NCBI GenBank assembly: GCA_024663395.1
Contig: JANFAH010000016.1
Coordinates: forward strand, 1,302,001 to 1,366,000
DNA: 64,000 nt
Reading direction: 5' to 3'
Source: Pisolithus tinctorius
Taxonomy: Eukaryota; Basidiomycota; Agaricomycetes; Boletales; Pisolithaceae
Shown here: one piece after another, positions 10,494 through 20,703 of the stretch
Layout of the letters: every line of letters begins with the position of its first letter
Position numbering within the stretch: position 1 is the stretch's first letter
Position numbers and translations under genes: made by a program
The notes under the pieces: generated by a model
Seen by the model: only the letters and a program-made list of their open reading frames with translations
What the model was told of the DNA's origin: nothing
Databases searched by the model: none

Positions 10494-11890
10494 TCACCAA
10501 GGAGCTACCAGTAGTATGTCAGTAGCTGTAACTGAAAGATGGGACTACTTATGAGGGATGCCATATCTTGCTTGTGGTCAGGCCAGTAACCTATAAAGTT
10601 AGGATAATGAGACATGTATCAAGTGAAAATATTGTTACTCACCATCTTCAAAGTGCACACCATGTTGATTCCACTCAATGACAACAGTGATAAGCACCTC
10701 TGTTATGGAGAGGTTCAGGTCATGAGATTTTGATGGGAATGGGTTAGAAAGTGCATGTGCAGCCCTGCATTCTTGCTTAGCATCTTCAAGACAGCCCTTC
10801 CATACTGCCTTGTAAAATCTCAGTTGTGGGGGCAATGGGCCCTCATCCTTAGCATTCTTGGAGTTACAAGGGGCTCTGGTATGCTGAGATACTTTGTTGA
10901 CTGAGTCATGCACAAGGGTCAGGAGATCACAATCAGGAACAGAAGGGTAGCCATTAGTGCAATGGTGGCATTCAAGAACATTGATGACAGTGCCATGTTG
11001 GGAACCCTAAAATAACAATCTGAATAAATAAAGCTAGCAGGAATGGCCTTTTTGTACCTCTGGCTGAGCCTTGTCCTTGGATTGTAAGCTTTGCAGAGCC
11101 ACATCATCATCCTTGTTGTGTGAGTACTGAAACTCATGGTCAGGGGGTAAGGAATTGTGGTGAATAGGATTGTTTGTTGTCATTTCTTGGGAGAGGCCTA
11201 ACAAAGAACATTGAGCCAATACCATAATAACCTCTGATGCATACCAGGATGAGTTGATTGCCTAAGATTTGTTGCACCCCATCCAAATGCATTGTCTTCA
11301 TCTTTGTCAGACTCATTGCCAGAGACCTCACTAGCCTCTGCATCTGATGGGTTACTACTCAAGGACTCCAACTCCTCTTCTGAGGAACCCTCTGATGACA
11401 GCTTCTCTGAACTCTTGTGGCAAATGTCAGCAGTTGCCAAAGTTTGTCTCAATGAGGGTGAGCTATCAAGGGAGCGATTGATACAAGAGTCAGGGATGGT
11501 AGCAGGTGGCTGGTGGGGAATAAACTGAGGCTGGTAGTTGGGCAGGGGTGTTGGCAGGTGAGATGTATTACTGGGAACTTGGTCTCCCCAAATTGCAGTG
11601 ATATAAGGATTATTGAGCACTTGAAGGTCAGGTTCCATCCCAGGAGGCATGATGTGACCTGACTGTTGAGCTGGCCCACTGAAACCAAAGCAATGGGAGT
11701 CTGTGAGGTGCTGATGGAAGACAGGAGTCACTACTGCTGTTGAAGACTGAGGGACAGGATTCTGAAACAAACATTGTATATCAGTATGAAAAGGCACTGA
11801 CCAGAGGCATATAAGCTGGGCTAGGACCATTCACAATGTGAGGTGCATAGGGTGGTGGGGCAACATTGGACTTTGCAAGTGGTTAGCTTG
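10494..11890 (-). pseudogene. 5' part of a DUF6532-like gene
   Basis: Minus-strand exons: one around 11830-11890 (Pro-rich, KSNVAPPPYAPHIVNGPSP), a long exon within about 11230-11760 (Ser/Glu-rich, ending SDKDEDNAFGWG), exons around 11060-11190 and 10640-11010, and a short one ending at the insertion. The last long exon contains LRFYKAVWKGCLEDAKQECR and ITEVLITVVIEWNQHGVHFE, followed after an intron at about 10590-10639 by YWPDHKQDMASL. From memory the F-Y..W..C-L-E-x-A-K block, the F-G-W-G acidic linker and the Y-W-P-x-x-K block belong to the DUF6532 family. I see no stop in these exons; the gene is broken by the Tc1 insertion at 10491/10492. The start codon was not located. Confidence 0.6.
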
Positions 11891-12494
11891 ATATCTGCAA
11901 ATAACTAGAACTGACCTTTGGTTTTGCATTCTGGCCAGCACTGTGGCCCCCACCATTTTCCCACTGAGTGGGCAGAGATGCAAGAGGATTTACAATGGAA
12001 TTATTGGGGAGATCTGTTGACTTTCACAGCCATGTAGCTTGGCCTTTAAGGGCAGTACCAATCCACTCCAATTGCTTGGCCCTTCCACCTGAACCCACCC
12101 CTGCCCTTCCACTACAACAGAGTCCTGCTGTGGCAAACAGACTGAGACTCCTTGAGATCAACAGGTGGGCTTCCTAGACACTTGTTTTTTGCAGGTCAAG
12201 TGCTTCCATTGGCCTCTGGTTGTCACTGGACTTTTTTGCTATCCTTTTTTTTCAGCAGGATTGTTCCAGATTGGGTGGACATCTGAAGGTACAAGGAGTT
12301 AAGCAGAGAACAGTAAAAGACAGAAGCCTGGGGACCATGACAAAATGACATCTTGTGAATCCATATAAATGTTGACAGGTTCATTGTGAGATGTAAAAGG
12401 AAACAACATGCAGAGACAGTTACCTGCAGCAAATGAATCAAAACTTTACATGCAACATACAGAACATGAACTAGACTTAAAATTCATGCTAAGA
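11891..12494. other. Region between DUF6532-like gene and kinase relict
   Basis: May contain the promoter and first exon(s) of the DUF6532-like gene on the minus strand (Gly/Pro-containing frames near 11970-12170), but nothing firm. No repeats seen. Confidence 0.35.
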
Positions 12495-13400
12495 CTACAT
12501 GCCTTTGAAGTGTTTATTGGGTATAGGAGAGTTATCCATGCTCCTTACCTCTTCACAAAGGAGTTTAGAAGACATAACTGCCAAAGGCATAGCATCCATA
12601 TTGTTCTCCTGACTCAGACACATGCTTGAATTAAGCACTTTGTGCTGGGTGATGATCTGCTGGAATGCATTCATCATCTCTGGTGGTTTCTTGTATGGCA
12701 TTCTGGGCAAGAAGCAATCAAAAATGGAGATAATGTCAGAGAACTGCACTTCAGTTCTGCCCAGCAGAGACTGCCCAAGCAATGTGTGCCACTCATTAGC
12801 CAGAGGGGAAATATTGTGAGACCTTGGAATCCAGCCCCAATTTGGATGGGTCATTAAGGAATGTGAACTTGGTGCATCTGGCAATTTTGAGACCTTCAGC
12901 CACCTTTTCACTCCACAAGCCAAGAAGTGTCTTTTCATGGCTGATATCTTGATGCTCATGGCCAAGTGGCCCATCATAAAGGATGAGGATCCAGATGAAA
13001 ATGTAGAACAGGGATTCAATATCATCTGCAAATTTATGGTGTATAGTAGTAAGGTGATTGATGAATGCATGTGTGAGAGAGGTGCTTTTCTGGATCAATG
13101 GGACATTAGTCATTCCACTTTTAGTGATGGCTCCCTTGAGTTGGCCAAGGATATTCACTGAAAGGAAGGGGACTGTCCCCTTGGGATACTATCAGCTTCA
13201 AGTTCCAAAATGTTTTGCATAGTACTGACTGTGCTGCCCAAGTCATATTCCCCCTGTAATGTGACCCATACAGTAAATTCCCAGTCAAGGAGAAAGCCAT
13301 GTAACCCATTTGCAAAGTCCTCAATCATCATATTGTTGATGCTACAATCTCAATGGAGAACACCCCTCTCATGAGCCTGCTGTGGATGCTTCTTGACTCT
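12495..13400 (-). pseudogene. Decayed FunK1-type fungal protein kinase, C-terminal half
   Basis: Kinase-like fragments in order: catalytic-loop-like V-L-H-stop-D-C-S-I-N-N-M-M-I-E-D near 13355-13390, where the expected Arg codon CGA is TGA; then GFLLDWEFTVWVTLQGEYDL; a switched-frame segment HHKFADDIESLFYIFIWILI; YDGPLGHEHQDISHEKTLLG; and a tail ending SSMCLSQENNMDAMPLAVMS with terminal SPIPNKHFKGM at 12495. The order D-W, D-D-I-E-S-L, W-I-L-I-L-Y-D-G-P is typical of FunK1 (fungus-specific kinase) proteins. At least two frame changes and two stops interrupt it, and the N-lobe is missing. Not functional. Confidence 0.75.
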
Positions 13401-13432
13401 GCTCCACATGGCACCCCAACTAGGACCCCTAA

Positions 13433-13701
13433 AAATTCCTTGACCCTGTCATGCTAGCCACAGAAGCAGAGCCCATCGCTGCCAACAGTGACATACAGAA
13501 ATGTCTTTCTAGAATGCCAAAGCCCACCCCTGCACACACTCTCCCAGTTACACAGGCACCAGAAGACACTCTCACACCTGCTGCACCACAACCTCGACAG
13601 GGCAAACAACCCTGAGGTCTAACTCCCACACCATGCCAGGACCCCAGGCAGCACCTCGCATGTCAGGATCCACTCTACATGGCAAGACCACCAGAAGCAG
13701 T
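13433..13701 (+). pseudogene. LINE ORF1, 5' fragment
   Basis: N-terminal part of the ORF1 that resumes at 28113. Pro/Thr-rich: AHTLPVTQAPEDTLTPAAPQ, then, after a stop or frame change near 13617, GPQAAPRMSGSTLHGKTTRS running in frame into the target duplication GCAGT of chromovirus D. The 5' UTR and true start were not identified. Confidence 0.5.
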
Positions 13702-14541
13702 TGTCAAAGTCGGACAACACCCCTGGCTCCTTCTTAGGGCGGAGTTGGAGCGGGTTGGGCTGCGGAGTACAGCGGTCAAAGTCCGAAGCGAATCCGACCA
13801 CTGGGTGGCGAGATATTCGACGAAGAGTGAGCGGAGGGGTATGAAGGAAAGTTTCGGAGGCTGAGGTCGGAGTCGGAGGTCAGAGGTCGGAGGTCGGATG
13901 AGAGGGCGTTGGGTTCAGCTAGTGCGCTGCCCCCTTGCGCGAGCTCAGCCCTCGTATTTCAGAGGTGGAGCGGACTCAGAGGAAGTGGAGACGAAACTCC
14001 GGAGGGGACTGAGAGGGAGTCGAAGGTGGGGACTTTATTCGATATTCGTACTGATTACATCGGAGTACTACATGGCCTTATATACGATGTAGGCCAAGGG
14101 CAGTGCAGTACGGAATGTAAACCAATAAGTGTATAGTGGGTTAGAGTCCTTCCGACACAAGGGATAGAGGGTAGGGATGACGGGGACCTTAACTGAGACA
14201 AGGAAACTACTACAATGAGGAAGAGAGGGTAAATACCGAAGGAGCGGAAGAATGGAGAAAACCGACACAAGGGCGGAACCCTATCTAGAATGCAGGGCCG
14301 CAAGTCCGACAGCCCACGTGACCAACCTTAGGGCGGAGTTGAGCGGAGTTGGTCAGAACATGGACAGGGGACCTCAGAGAGGTGTGGAGATGTGTCGGGA
14401 GGGTCGGAGGAGCGCGGGAACACGTCGGAGGAGGGCGGAGAAGTGCGGGAACATGTTGGAAGAGGGCGGAGAAGCGCGGGAACATGTCGGAAGAGGGCGG
14501 AGTAGGTGTTAGGGGCTTACGCTGGTGTCATGGTCATGACA
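13702..14541 (-). repeat. Element D 3' LTR (840 bp)
   Basis: Starts TGTCAAAGTCGG and ends GTCATGACA on the plus strand. Matches the split 5' LTR with about eight differences noticed by eye, most of them CpG transitions (for example ATTCGACG here, ATTTGACG in the other copy). Confidence 0.9.
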
Positions 14542-14585
14542 GTATCCCCCCCTTAGGGCCTGAACCCCTGAAGGCCATAGCAAAG

Positions 14586-17500
14586 CTACAACGGAGGTGA
14601 GTAAGGTCCAGGTTTATGAGGATAGCGAGCATGATAAGCAGCCAACAACTCGGAGGCATGTTCTAACTCCGTTGCCAACACCCAAGAGGTCTCATCTTCA
14701 GTATTCTCATAGCCTGCCCAGCGGACTAGATACAGCAACTGACAATGACGGCGGTGGCGATCCACCTTTGAGTCGAGGATCTCCGAAATCTCGTACTCAA
14801 GGTCACCATCCACCTCAACAGGCGGAGGCGGAGGTTGGTGCCGATCAGGGAAGGGGTTCGGAGTAGCAGGCTCTAACTGCGACACGTGAAAGACAGGGTG
14901 GATGGCCCGCATCGCATCAGGTAAGCGGAGGGTGACAGAGTGCGTACCAGGCCTAGCTATGATAGCATAGGGGCCCAAGTTCTTCTCCACAAGTTTAGCC
15001 GAAGGGCGGGTGGAGCGGAAGTACTTGGCCTTGACATAAGCCTGGTCACCGACTTTGAACTCTGGTGGCGGAATGCGTCTAGCATCAGCCGGACCTTGAT
15101 AGCGGAGTTGAGCGGCAGCCATCTCAGTGCGGAGGAAGTCGTGCAGGGCAGAAAGCTCCACAACATAGTTATGGGCCTTCGGAGAGGTGAGGTCGTGGTC
15201 AGAGTAAACTGACAAGTTCGGGTGGTACCCCTTATTAGCGAAAAAGGGGGAGACTCCAGTAGTAGCACTCGGCGCATTATTACAAGCAAACTCCGCTAGT
15301 GGGAGTAACTCCGACCAATCGTCTTGCTGATAGTTACAGTAGGTGCGGAGATACTGCTCGAGGGTCTGATTCATGCGCTCTGTTTGGCCATCACCTTCTG
15401 GGTGGTAGCCTGATGTAAAATGAAGGCGCATATCTAAGGCCTTTCCGAGGGAGCGGAAGAAGTGCGACACGAACTCTGGACCCCTGTCGGAGGTGACATG
15501 AGCAGGTACTCCATGCTTGGAAAAGACGTGGGTAAGGAAGAGTTTTGCTAGGTCAGCGGAGGTGATGGAGTCATGGGTCGGAATGAACACGGTTTGTTTA
15601 GAAAGGTGGTCTACAACAACCAAGATGGCGGAGTAGCCTGCGGAGTTGGGGAGATGCTCAATGAAATCCATCGAGATGGAGTTCCATGGCTTCTCAGGGA
15701 CAGGAAGCTGCTTCAGTAGGCCGAAGGGGCGGTGACGAGGGACCTTGCTGCGACCACAAGTGGTGCAGGACCTGACATAGTTCTTTACATCAGTGCGGAG
15801 GTTAGGCCATACGTACTCGCGGCGAACAAGCTCTACAGTGCGACTCTGCCCAAAGTGACCCGCAAGCGGATGGTCATGTTTAAACCGAAGCACTCGGAGG
15901 CGGAGACCATCAATGTCGGGGACAAAGATGCGGCCATCGAGGCGGAGGAGACCCTCATGGTCTAATGACCAGCGGAGGTCTGTCGGAGTTGGGAGATGGG
16001 AAGCGGAGATGGGGTCGGAGGGTAGTGCGGAGATGATGTCGGCATGGAGCTGCTCAACATCGAAGATCATGGCGGCTCGGAGCACAGGGGCCAAGAGGTG
16101 GGTAGTACGGAGGGACGAAGCGAACTGTTCCTGGGTAAACACAGGGCGGAGGTTATGAGGGTTTACCTGCGCATAGTCCTTATCCCCCTCTTTTGGGTAA
16201 ACATCCCAGCGGCGGGTAAGTGCGTCAGGCTTGGCTCCAAGGCGGCCAGGGCGGAAACGGATGGCTAGGTTGAACTGGGAGAGGTACTCCGACCAACGAG
16301 CCTGACAGCGGGTTAGGACCTTAGAGGTGGAGAAATACTCCAAGTTTTTATGGTCAGTCACCACATCAGCAGGGGTGGCGGAGCCTTCCAAGTAATGTCG
16401 CCAGTGGCGGAAGGCCTCAAAAATCGCCAACAGCTCCTTATCATGAGTGTCATAGTTGAGCTCCGGAGCAGTGAGTGTGCGGGAGTAAAAGGCAACTGGG
16501 CGGAGTTCACCATCGGAGCAGGTAATCGAGAGGATACCCGCAATGGCATAGTCCGATGCGTCGGTCTCAACTGTGACTGGGGCATCAGGCACCCAATGAG
16601 TAAGGATCGGAGCAGAGGTGAAAGCAGTCTTAAGGCGGAGGAAAGCGGAGCGGCACTCTTCGGAGAAGCTCCAAGGAGCGCCCTTCCGAGTGAGGTGGGT
16701 GAGTGGAACAACTATGTCGGAGTAGTTACCGATGAACCGACGATAGAAGTTCGCAAACCCAAGAAAGGACTGGATGTCTTTAACCTTGCGTGGTTCAGGC
16801 CAATCACGAATGGACTGGACCTTATCAGTGGACATGGTCAGACCAGATGGGGAGAGGACATAGCCGAGGTACTCGACAGAGTCTTTGTGGAACTCGCACT
16901 TTTCCGGCTTAGCAAAGAGGCTATGCTGGCGGAGGCGGCGGAGGACCTCTTTTACATGTTGGCGGTGCAACTCCTCGTTGTGGGAGTAGATGAGGATGTC
17001 ATCAAGGTAAACAACAACGCAGACATCGAGCATGTCGGCAAAGATGCTATTAACAAACCGCTGGAAAGCCGCTGGCGCATTAGTAAGACCGAAGGGCATA
17101 ACCAACCATTCATAGGAACCATAGCGAGTGCGAAAGGCAGTCTTCCATTCGTCACCAGCACCGATTCGGACTAAGTGGTAGGCATGGCGGAGGTCGATTT
17201 TACTATAGATTTTAGCATGGCTCAGAGAATCGAGCAAGTTGGAGATGAGAGGGAGCGGGTAGCGGTCTTTCTTGGTGATTTTATTGAGTCCTCGGTAATC
17301 CACACAGAGGCGGAGTGAGCCGTCCTTCTTCTTAACGAAGAGGACAGGAGCACCATGGGCGGAGGTTGACTGTTTAATGAAACCATAGCTGAGGTGCTCA
17401 TCTATGAAGGTGCGGAGCGCCTCAAGCTCGGGTGGAGAGAGGGAGTAGACAGTGCCTAGAGGCGGAGAAGCCCCTTCTTCGAGATCTATATTCAAATCAA

Positions 17501-18320
17501 AGCTGCGGTGCGGAGGGAGCTCAGTAGCCTTTGCTTTACTAAAGACATCAGCGAACTCGTGGTAGTCGGAGGGCACTGCAGAGAGATCAGGAGGTGCGGA
17601 GGGCATCGAAGAGGCTCGGAGTTTCATATCTTCGGGGCGGAGGTGCAAGCGGAACTGTGCGGAGCCAGGAAGGGCACATGCACGGACAAAGGCTGCAGCT
17701 CCGATGAGAGAGATATGCGGAGCAGTGCGTGGCAAGCCAGCTGTCGGAGTAGGCAGCGGAGCTGATGTCGGAGGAGCGGACGGAGCGGAGGGTGTCGGTA
17801 CTGAAGCGGAAGTCGCAACAGAAGGTGACGGAGGCGCCAAGGGCGTCGGCATTCTTTGTATCGATGGTCGGAACGAGATACTGCTCAATACCCAGTCAAT
17901 CGATGGATTGTAGCGGGTGAGCCAGTTGTGTCCCAAGACCAATGAACAGGCAGAATCCAACGGAGTTACATAACAGGAAACAGATGTGACATCGCCAGAG
18001 GCAAAGTGGACAGAGAAATCTACTACTTGGGAAATGGCGGTATTACTAGTACCATCAAACAGTCGGAGAGGAATAGGCGGAGAGACATTTTTTGTTGGGA
18101 TTTTATACTTTTTAACTAAAGAGGGGTCGACGAAACAGTGCGAAGAGCCTGAGTCGACCAGAGCGGGGAAAGTATCTACGGAGAAATCAGGAAGAGAAAT
18201 AATCGGAAGAAGAGAATTAGGGTCGGAAAGAGCGGATGCATTGAGGTGGACTTCTGCACGGATGGGATCAACGCTTCCTCCAGGACGTACAGGCTCCCTG
18301 GAGGAGCGGGTTAATTTTTT
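14586..18320 (-). CDS. pol: Element D Pol: protease, RT, RNase H, integrase, chromodomain
   Basis: Polyprotein of about 1244 aa in the -1 frame relative to gag, beginning at the slippery site and ending at 14586. In order: aspartic protease A-L-V-D-S-G-S-S (about 18150), reverse transcriptase with FVKKKDGSLRLCVDYRGLNK and Y-L-D-D (about 17000), RNase H with ETDASDYAIAGILS, integrase with an H-H-C-C finger (C-T-T-C-G) and D-D-E residues in SMDFIEHLP and TSDRGPEFVSHFF, and a C-terminal chromodomain DGDLEYEISEILDSKVDRHR ... YLVRWAGYENTEDETSWV. The chromodomain marks a chromovirus and probably directs insertion to heterochromatin. No internal stop seen. There is no AUG at the protease, which supports frameshift expression. 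Confidence 0.92.
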   Translation of the reverse strand, partial: KKLTRSSREPVRPGGSVDPIRAEVHLNASALSDPNSLLPIISLPDFSVDTFPALVDSGSSHCFVDPSLVKKYKIPTKNVSPPIPLRLFDGTSNTAISQVVDFSVHFASGDVTSVSCYVTPLDSACSLVLGHNWLTRYNPSIDWVLSSISFRPSIQRMPTPLAPPSPSVATSASVPTPSAPSAPPTSAPLPTPTAGLPRTAPHISLIGAAAFVRACALPGSAQFRLHLRPEDMKLRASSMPSAPPDLSAVPSDYHEFADVFSKAKATELPPHRSFDLNIDLEEGASPPLGTVYSLSPPELEALRTFIDEHLSYGFIKQSTSAHGAPVLFVKKKDGSLRLCVDYRGLNKITKKDRYPLPLISNLLDSLSHAKIYSKIDLRHAYHLVRIGAGDEWKTAFRTRYGSYEWLVMPFGLTNAPAAFQRFVNSIFADMLDVCVVVYLDDILIYSHNEELHRQHVKEVLRRLRQHSLFAKPEKCEFHKDSVEYLGYVLSPSGLTMSTDKVQSIRDWPEPRKVKDIQSFLGFANFYRRFIGNYSDIVVPLTHLTRKGAPWSFSEECRSAFLRLKTAFTSAPILTHWVPDAPVTVETDASDYAIAGILSITCSDGELRPVAFYSRTLTAPELNYDTHDKELLAIFEAFRHWRHYLEGSATPADVVTDHKNLEYFSTSKVLTRCQARWSEYLSQFNLAIRFRPGRLGAKPDALTRRWDVYPKEGDKDYAQVNPHNLRPVFTQEQFASSLRTTHLLAPVLRAAMIFDVEQLHADIISALPSDPISASHLPTPTDLRWSLDHEGLLRLDGRIFVPDIDGLRLRVLRFKHDHPLAGHFGQSRTVELVRREYVWPNLRTDVKNYVRSCTTCGRSKVPRHRPFGLLKQLPVPEKPWNSISMDFIEHLPNSAGYSAILVVVDHLSKQTVFIPTHDSITSADLAKLFLTHVFSKHGVPAHVTSDRGPEFVSHFFRSLGKALDMRLHFTSGYHPEGDGQTERMNQTLEQYLRTYCNYQQDDWSELLPLAEFACNNAPSATTGVSPFFANKGYHPNLSVYSDHDLTSPKAHNYVVELSALHDFLRTEMAAAQLRYQGPADARRIPPPEFKVGDQAYVKAKYFRSTRPSAKLVEKNLGPYAIIARPGTHSVTLRLPDAMRAIHPVFHVSQLEPATPNPFPDRHQPPPPPVEVDGDLEYEISEILDSKVDRHRRHCQLLYLVRWAGYENTEDETSWVLATELEHASELLAAYHARYPHKPGPYSPPL

Positions 18321-19519
18321 GACTCTGACCTCTCCGCAGGCAGAGCGGTCGGAGTGGCAGCTTTAGCAGCACGGGCCTTGGCAGCACGGGAAGTCGACTT
18401 TGGGCAGTCCTTGGCGGAGTGACCAGGTTCACCACAGAAGAGGCACAGCCCACCAGTAAGGCGGCGGAGCCGCTCAGCTGCTGTGAGCTTGCCATCTTTT
18501 CCGAGGAGATGGTTGATGTCGGACTTTGGCGCTTCGGCCTTTTTAGAGTCGGACTTAGGGGCGGAGGATGATGCGGAGGGTTTCGGCTTTGAGTCGGAGG
18601 TGCGGAGCGGAGTTCTTTCGGCAGGAGGAGGCTTGGCGGAGTGGGAGACTTCTGACCTGCGCTCCCAGTAGCGTGCATCTACTGTCTGGGCCAACTCACG
18701 GAGTGCATGAAGAGTGGCGGGCTTGCCGACATGGGACACTTCATCCTTGATGCGGTCAGGGAGACCCGAGTAGAAGCGGTGGCGGAGTGCGCCTTCGCCA
18801 TAGTCCTTTACCTGAGAAGCCCAGCGGTTGAACTCCACCAAGTACTTCGCAATGCGCGAAGAGTCCTTCATGGTAAGATTTTCCAGATGCTGGACGGCAT
18901 CGGCAGCAGCATCATGAGGGCCGAAATTGGTAGTGAGCTCACGGAGGAACTCGCGGTGGTCATCCATCCACAGTGGACGATTAAGGTAATCATCCGGATT
19001 GAGAAGGTCTGGTTCAAACCAGGCCAATGCCATGCCCTTAAGGTAGGACTGCGCATATGTGACCTTGGCTCGGTCGGAGCGGAATGCCCGAGGGCGGTCC
19101 TGGAAATTGAGTTCACATTGGACCAGGAACTCACGGAGTTTTTTAGGGTTGGACCCATCAAAGGTGTCCGGCTCGCGGACCTTGGTTCGCGGAGCGGAGT
19201 CTCCGGAGTGCTGGTTGGAGCAGGCTAGGGCATGGATGGCCCGGGTCAGGGCAAGGACCGGGTCATCAAGGGGATCGCCTGGTCCATCTCCGCCAGGGTG
19301 AATGACGATAGGAGGTGGCGGAGAGCGGAGGGTGGACTGCTGACGGATGGAGGGTGCAGCGCGTGAGGCGCTGTCTGGAGCAGGGTCGGAGTTGGAGCGC
19401 CCCCTGGAGGAGAAGCTCCGGAAGGGCTCAACAACCGAAGGGAGATGTCGGGGGTTTGCCAAGGCTGTAGCAAGGGCCTCGGTAGCATCCCGTTGTCGGA
19501 GACGTGTCATGGGAGGCAT
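18311..19519 (-). CDS. gag: Element D Gag
   Basis: 402 aa structural protein of virus-like particles. The capsid part contains KVREPDTFDGSNPKKLREFL and ALAWFEPDLLN, the end one zinc knuckle CLFCGEPGHSAKDC. Start MPPMTRLRQRD lies 55 nt downstream of the 5' LTR. The stop TAA overlaps the slippery run AAAAAAT (18314-18320 on the minus strand), from which pol continues in the -1 frame. Confidence 0.9.
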   Translation of the reverse strand: MPPMTRLRQRDATEALATALANPRHLPSVVEPFRSFSSRGRSNSDPAPDSASRAAPSIRQQSTLRSPPPPIVIHPGGDGPGDPLDDPVLALTRAIHALACSNQHSGDSAPRTKVREPDTFDGSNPKKLREFLVQCELNFQDRPRAFRSDRAKVTYAQSYLKGMALAWFEPDLLNPDDYLNRPLWMDDHREFLRELTTNFGPHDAAADAVQHLENLTMKDSSRIAKYLVEFNRWASQVKDYGEGALRHRFYSGLPDRIKDEVSHVGKPATLHALRELAQTVDARYWERRSEVSHSAKPPPAERTPLRTSDSKPKPSASSSAPKSDSKKAEAPKSDINHLLGKDGKLTAAERLRRLTGGLCLFCGEPGHSAKDCPKSTSRAAKARAAKAATPTALPAERSESKN

Positions 19520-19561
19520 AACGGATGTGGTAGGGGAAGTGAGAGAGCTCGTACAAGTGAT

Positions 19562-19925
19562 AGTACGAATATACTGTCAAAGTCGGACAACACCCCTGGC
19601 TCCTTCTTAGGGCGGAGTTGGAGCGGGTTGGGCTGCGGAGTACAGCGGTCAAAGTCCGAAGCGAATCCGACCACTGGGTGGCGAGATATTTGACGAAGAG
19701 TGAGCGGAGGGGTATGAAGGAAAGTTTCGGAGGCTGAGGTCGGAGTCGGAGGTCAGAGGTCGGAGGTCGGATGAGAGGGCGTTGGGTTCAGCTAGTGCGC
19801 TGCCCCCTTGCGCGAGCTCAGCCCTCGTATTTCAGAGGTGGAGCGGACTCAGAGGAAGTGGAGACGAAACTCCGGAGGGGACTGAGAGGGAGTCGAAGGT
19901 GGGGACTTTATTCGATATTCGTACT
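19562..19925 (-). promoter_or_regulatory. Element D self-priming pair: PBS and mRNA 5' end
   Basis: Just downstream of the 5' LTR (minus strand) lies ATATTCGTACT (19562-19572). Its exact complement AGTACGAATAT occurs in the LTR at 19915-19925, about 30 nt downstream of a TATATAA box (19951-19957), i.e. at the expected transcription start. This is the arrangement of Tf1-type self-primed retroelements. Neither transcription start nor priming is shown. Confidence 0.65.
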
Positions 19926-20061
19926 GATTACATCGGAGTACTACATGGCCTTATATACGATGTAGGCCAAGGGCAGTGCAGTACGGAATGTAAACCAATA
20001 AGTGTATAGTGGGTTAGAGTCCTTCTGACACAAGGGATAGAGGGTAGGGATGACGGGGACC

Positions 20062-20635
20062 TGTCATGACCGTGCCTAGACCACCCCAGACCGGCTCTAC
20101 CCCGGTCTCGACCGGTCCTGTCCAACCCTTGCCCCGGTCCCGGCCTTGATCCTTCGACCCAGAAACGTGTTAGCTCGCGAGGCACTGCAAGGCAGTGCCC
20201 AGTTGAGTTGTCCCCTCAGTTAGTACCGGGCCGGCGTAACACCCGTTCCAGCCACGTCCTCTGCCCCGGTTCCCGGTAATCCCTTGTTCATACTCTTTGC
20301 TTGATAAGATTCTTTGTAACACTACTTACCAATCATCGCTGTACCGGCGCAGACCGGTCTCCAGTGCTACGTTACACTTAGGTTACTTCTAGTATTTAAG
20401 CCGTAGGATATTCTGTTTAGCCTCAGTCTGAAATCAACTTAGTTCCCGTCTTAACCCGGTCTCCCTGTTCATCTGTCCTCTGCTTTTCGACCGGACTACG
20501 GCCCACGCAAGGGAATAGCGCTGCGTCATCAGTCGCTAAGTCCAACAGTCCAAAACCTTCGATATCTCGTGTTACCCTCTGACCCCCAACCGGACTCCGG
20601 ACCGGCCTTGGACCGGTAAAGACCCGGACTTAACA
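20062..20635 (+). repeat. Element E 5' LTR
   Basis: TGTCATGACC to GACTTAACA. TATTTAA at 20393-20399 and predicted transcript start AGTCTGAAAT at 20425-20434, 26-32 nt downstream. Confidence 0.92.
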
Positions 20636-20647
20636 GTATTTCAGACT
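20425..20647 (+). promoter_or_regulatory. Element E self-priming pair: mRNA 5' end and PBS
   Basis: ATTTCAGACT (20638-20647), 2 nt after the LTR, is the exact complement of AGTCTGAAAT (20425-20434) at the predicted mRNA 5' end. Same layout as in D, F and G, with a different sequence in D. Confidence 0.68.
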
Positions 20648-20703
20648 CACACTTGTGTGGGTCAAACATCCTTCTACTCAATCCTCAGCATCACACCCTC
20701 GGC

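Noticed and set aside
16350..17174. 274-codon plus-strand frame opposite D pol, and similar frames opposite E and F pol
   Set aside because: Antisense shadows of pol; no homology or splice structure, unlike the antisense gene near the 3' LTR.
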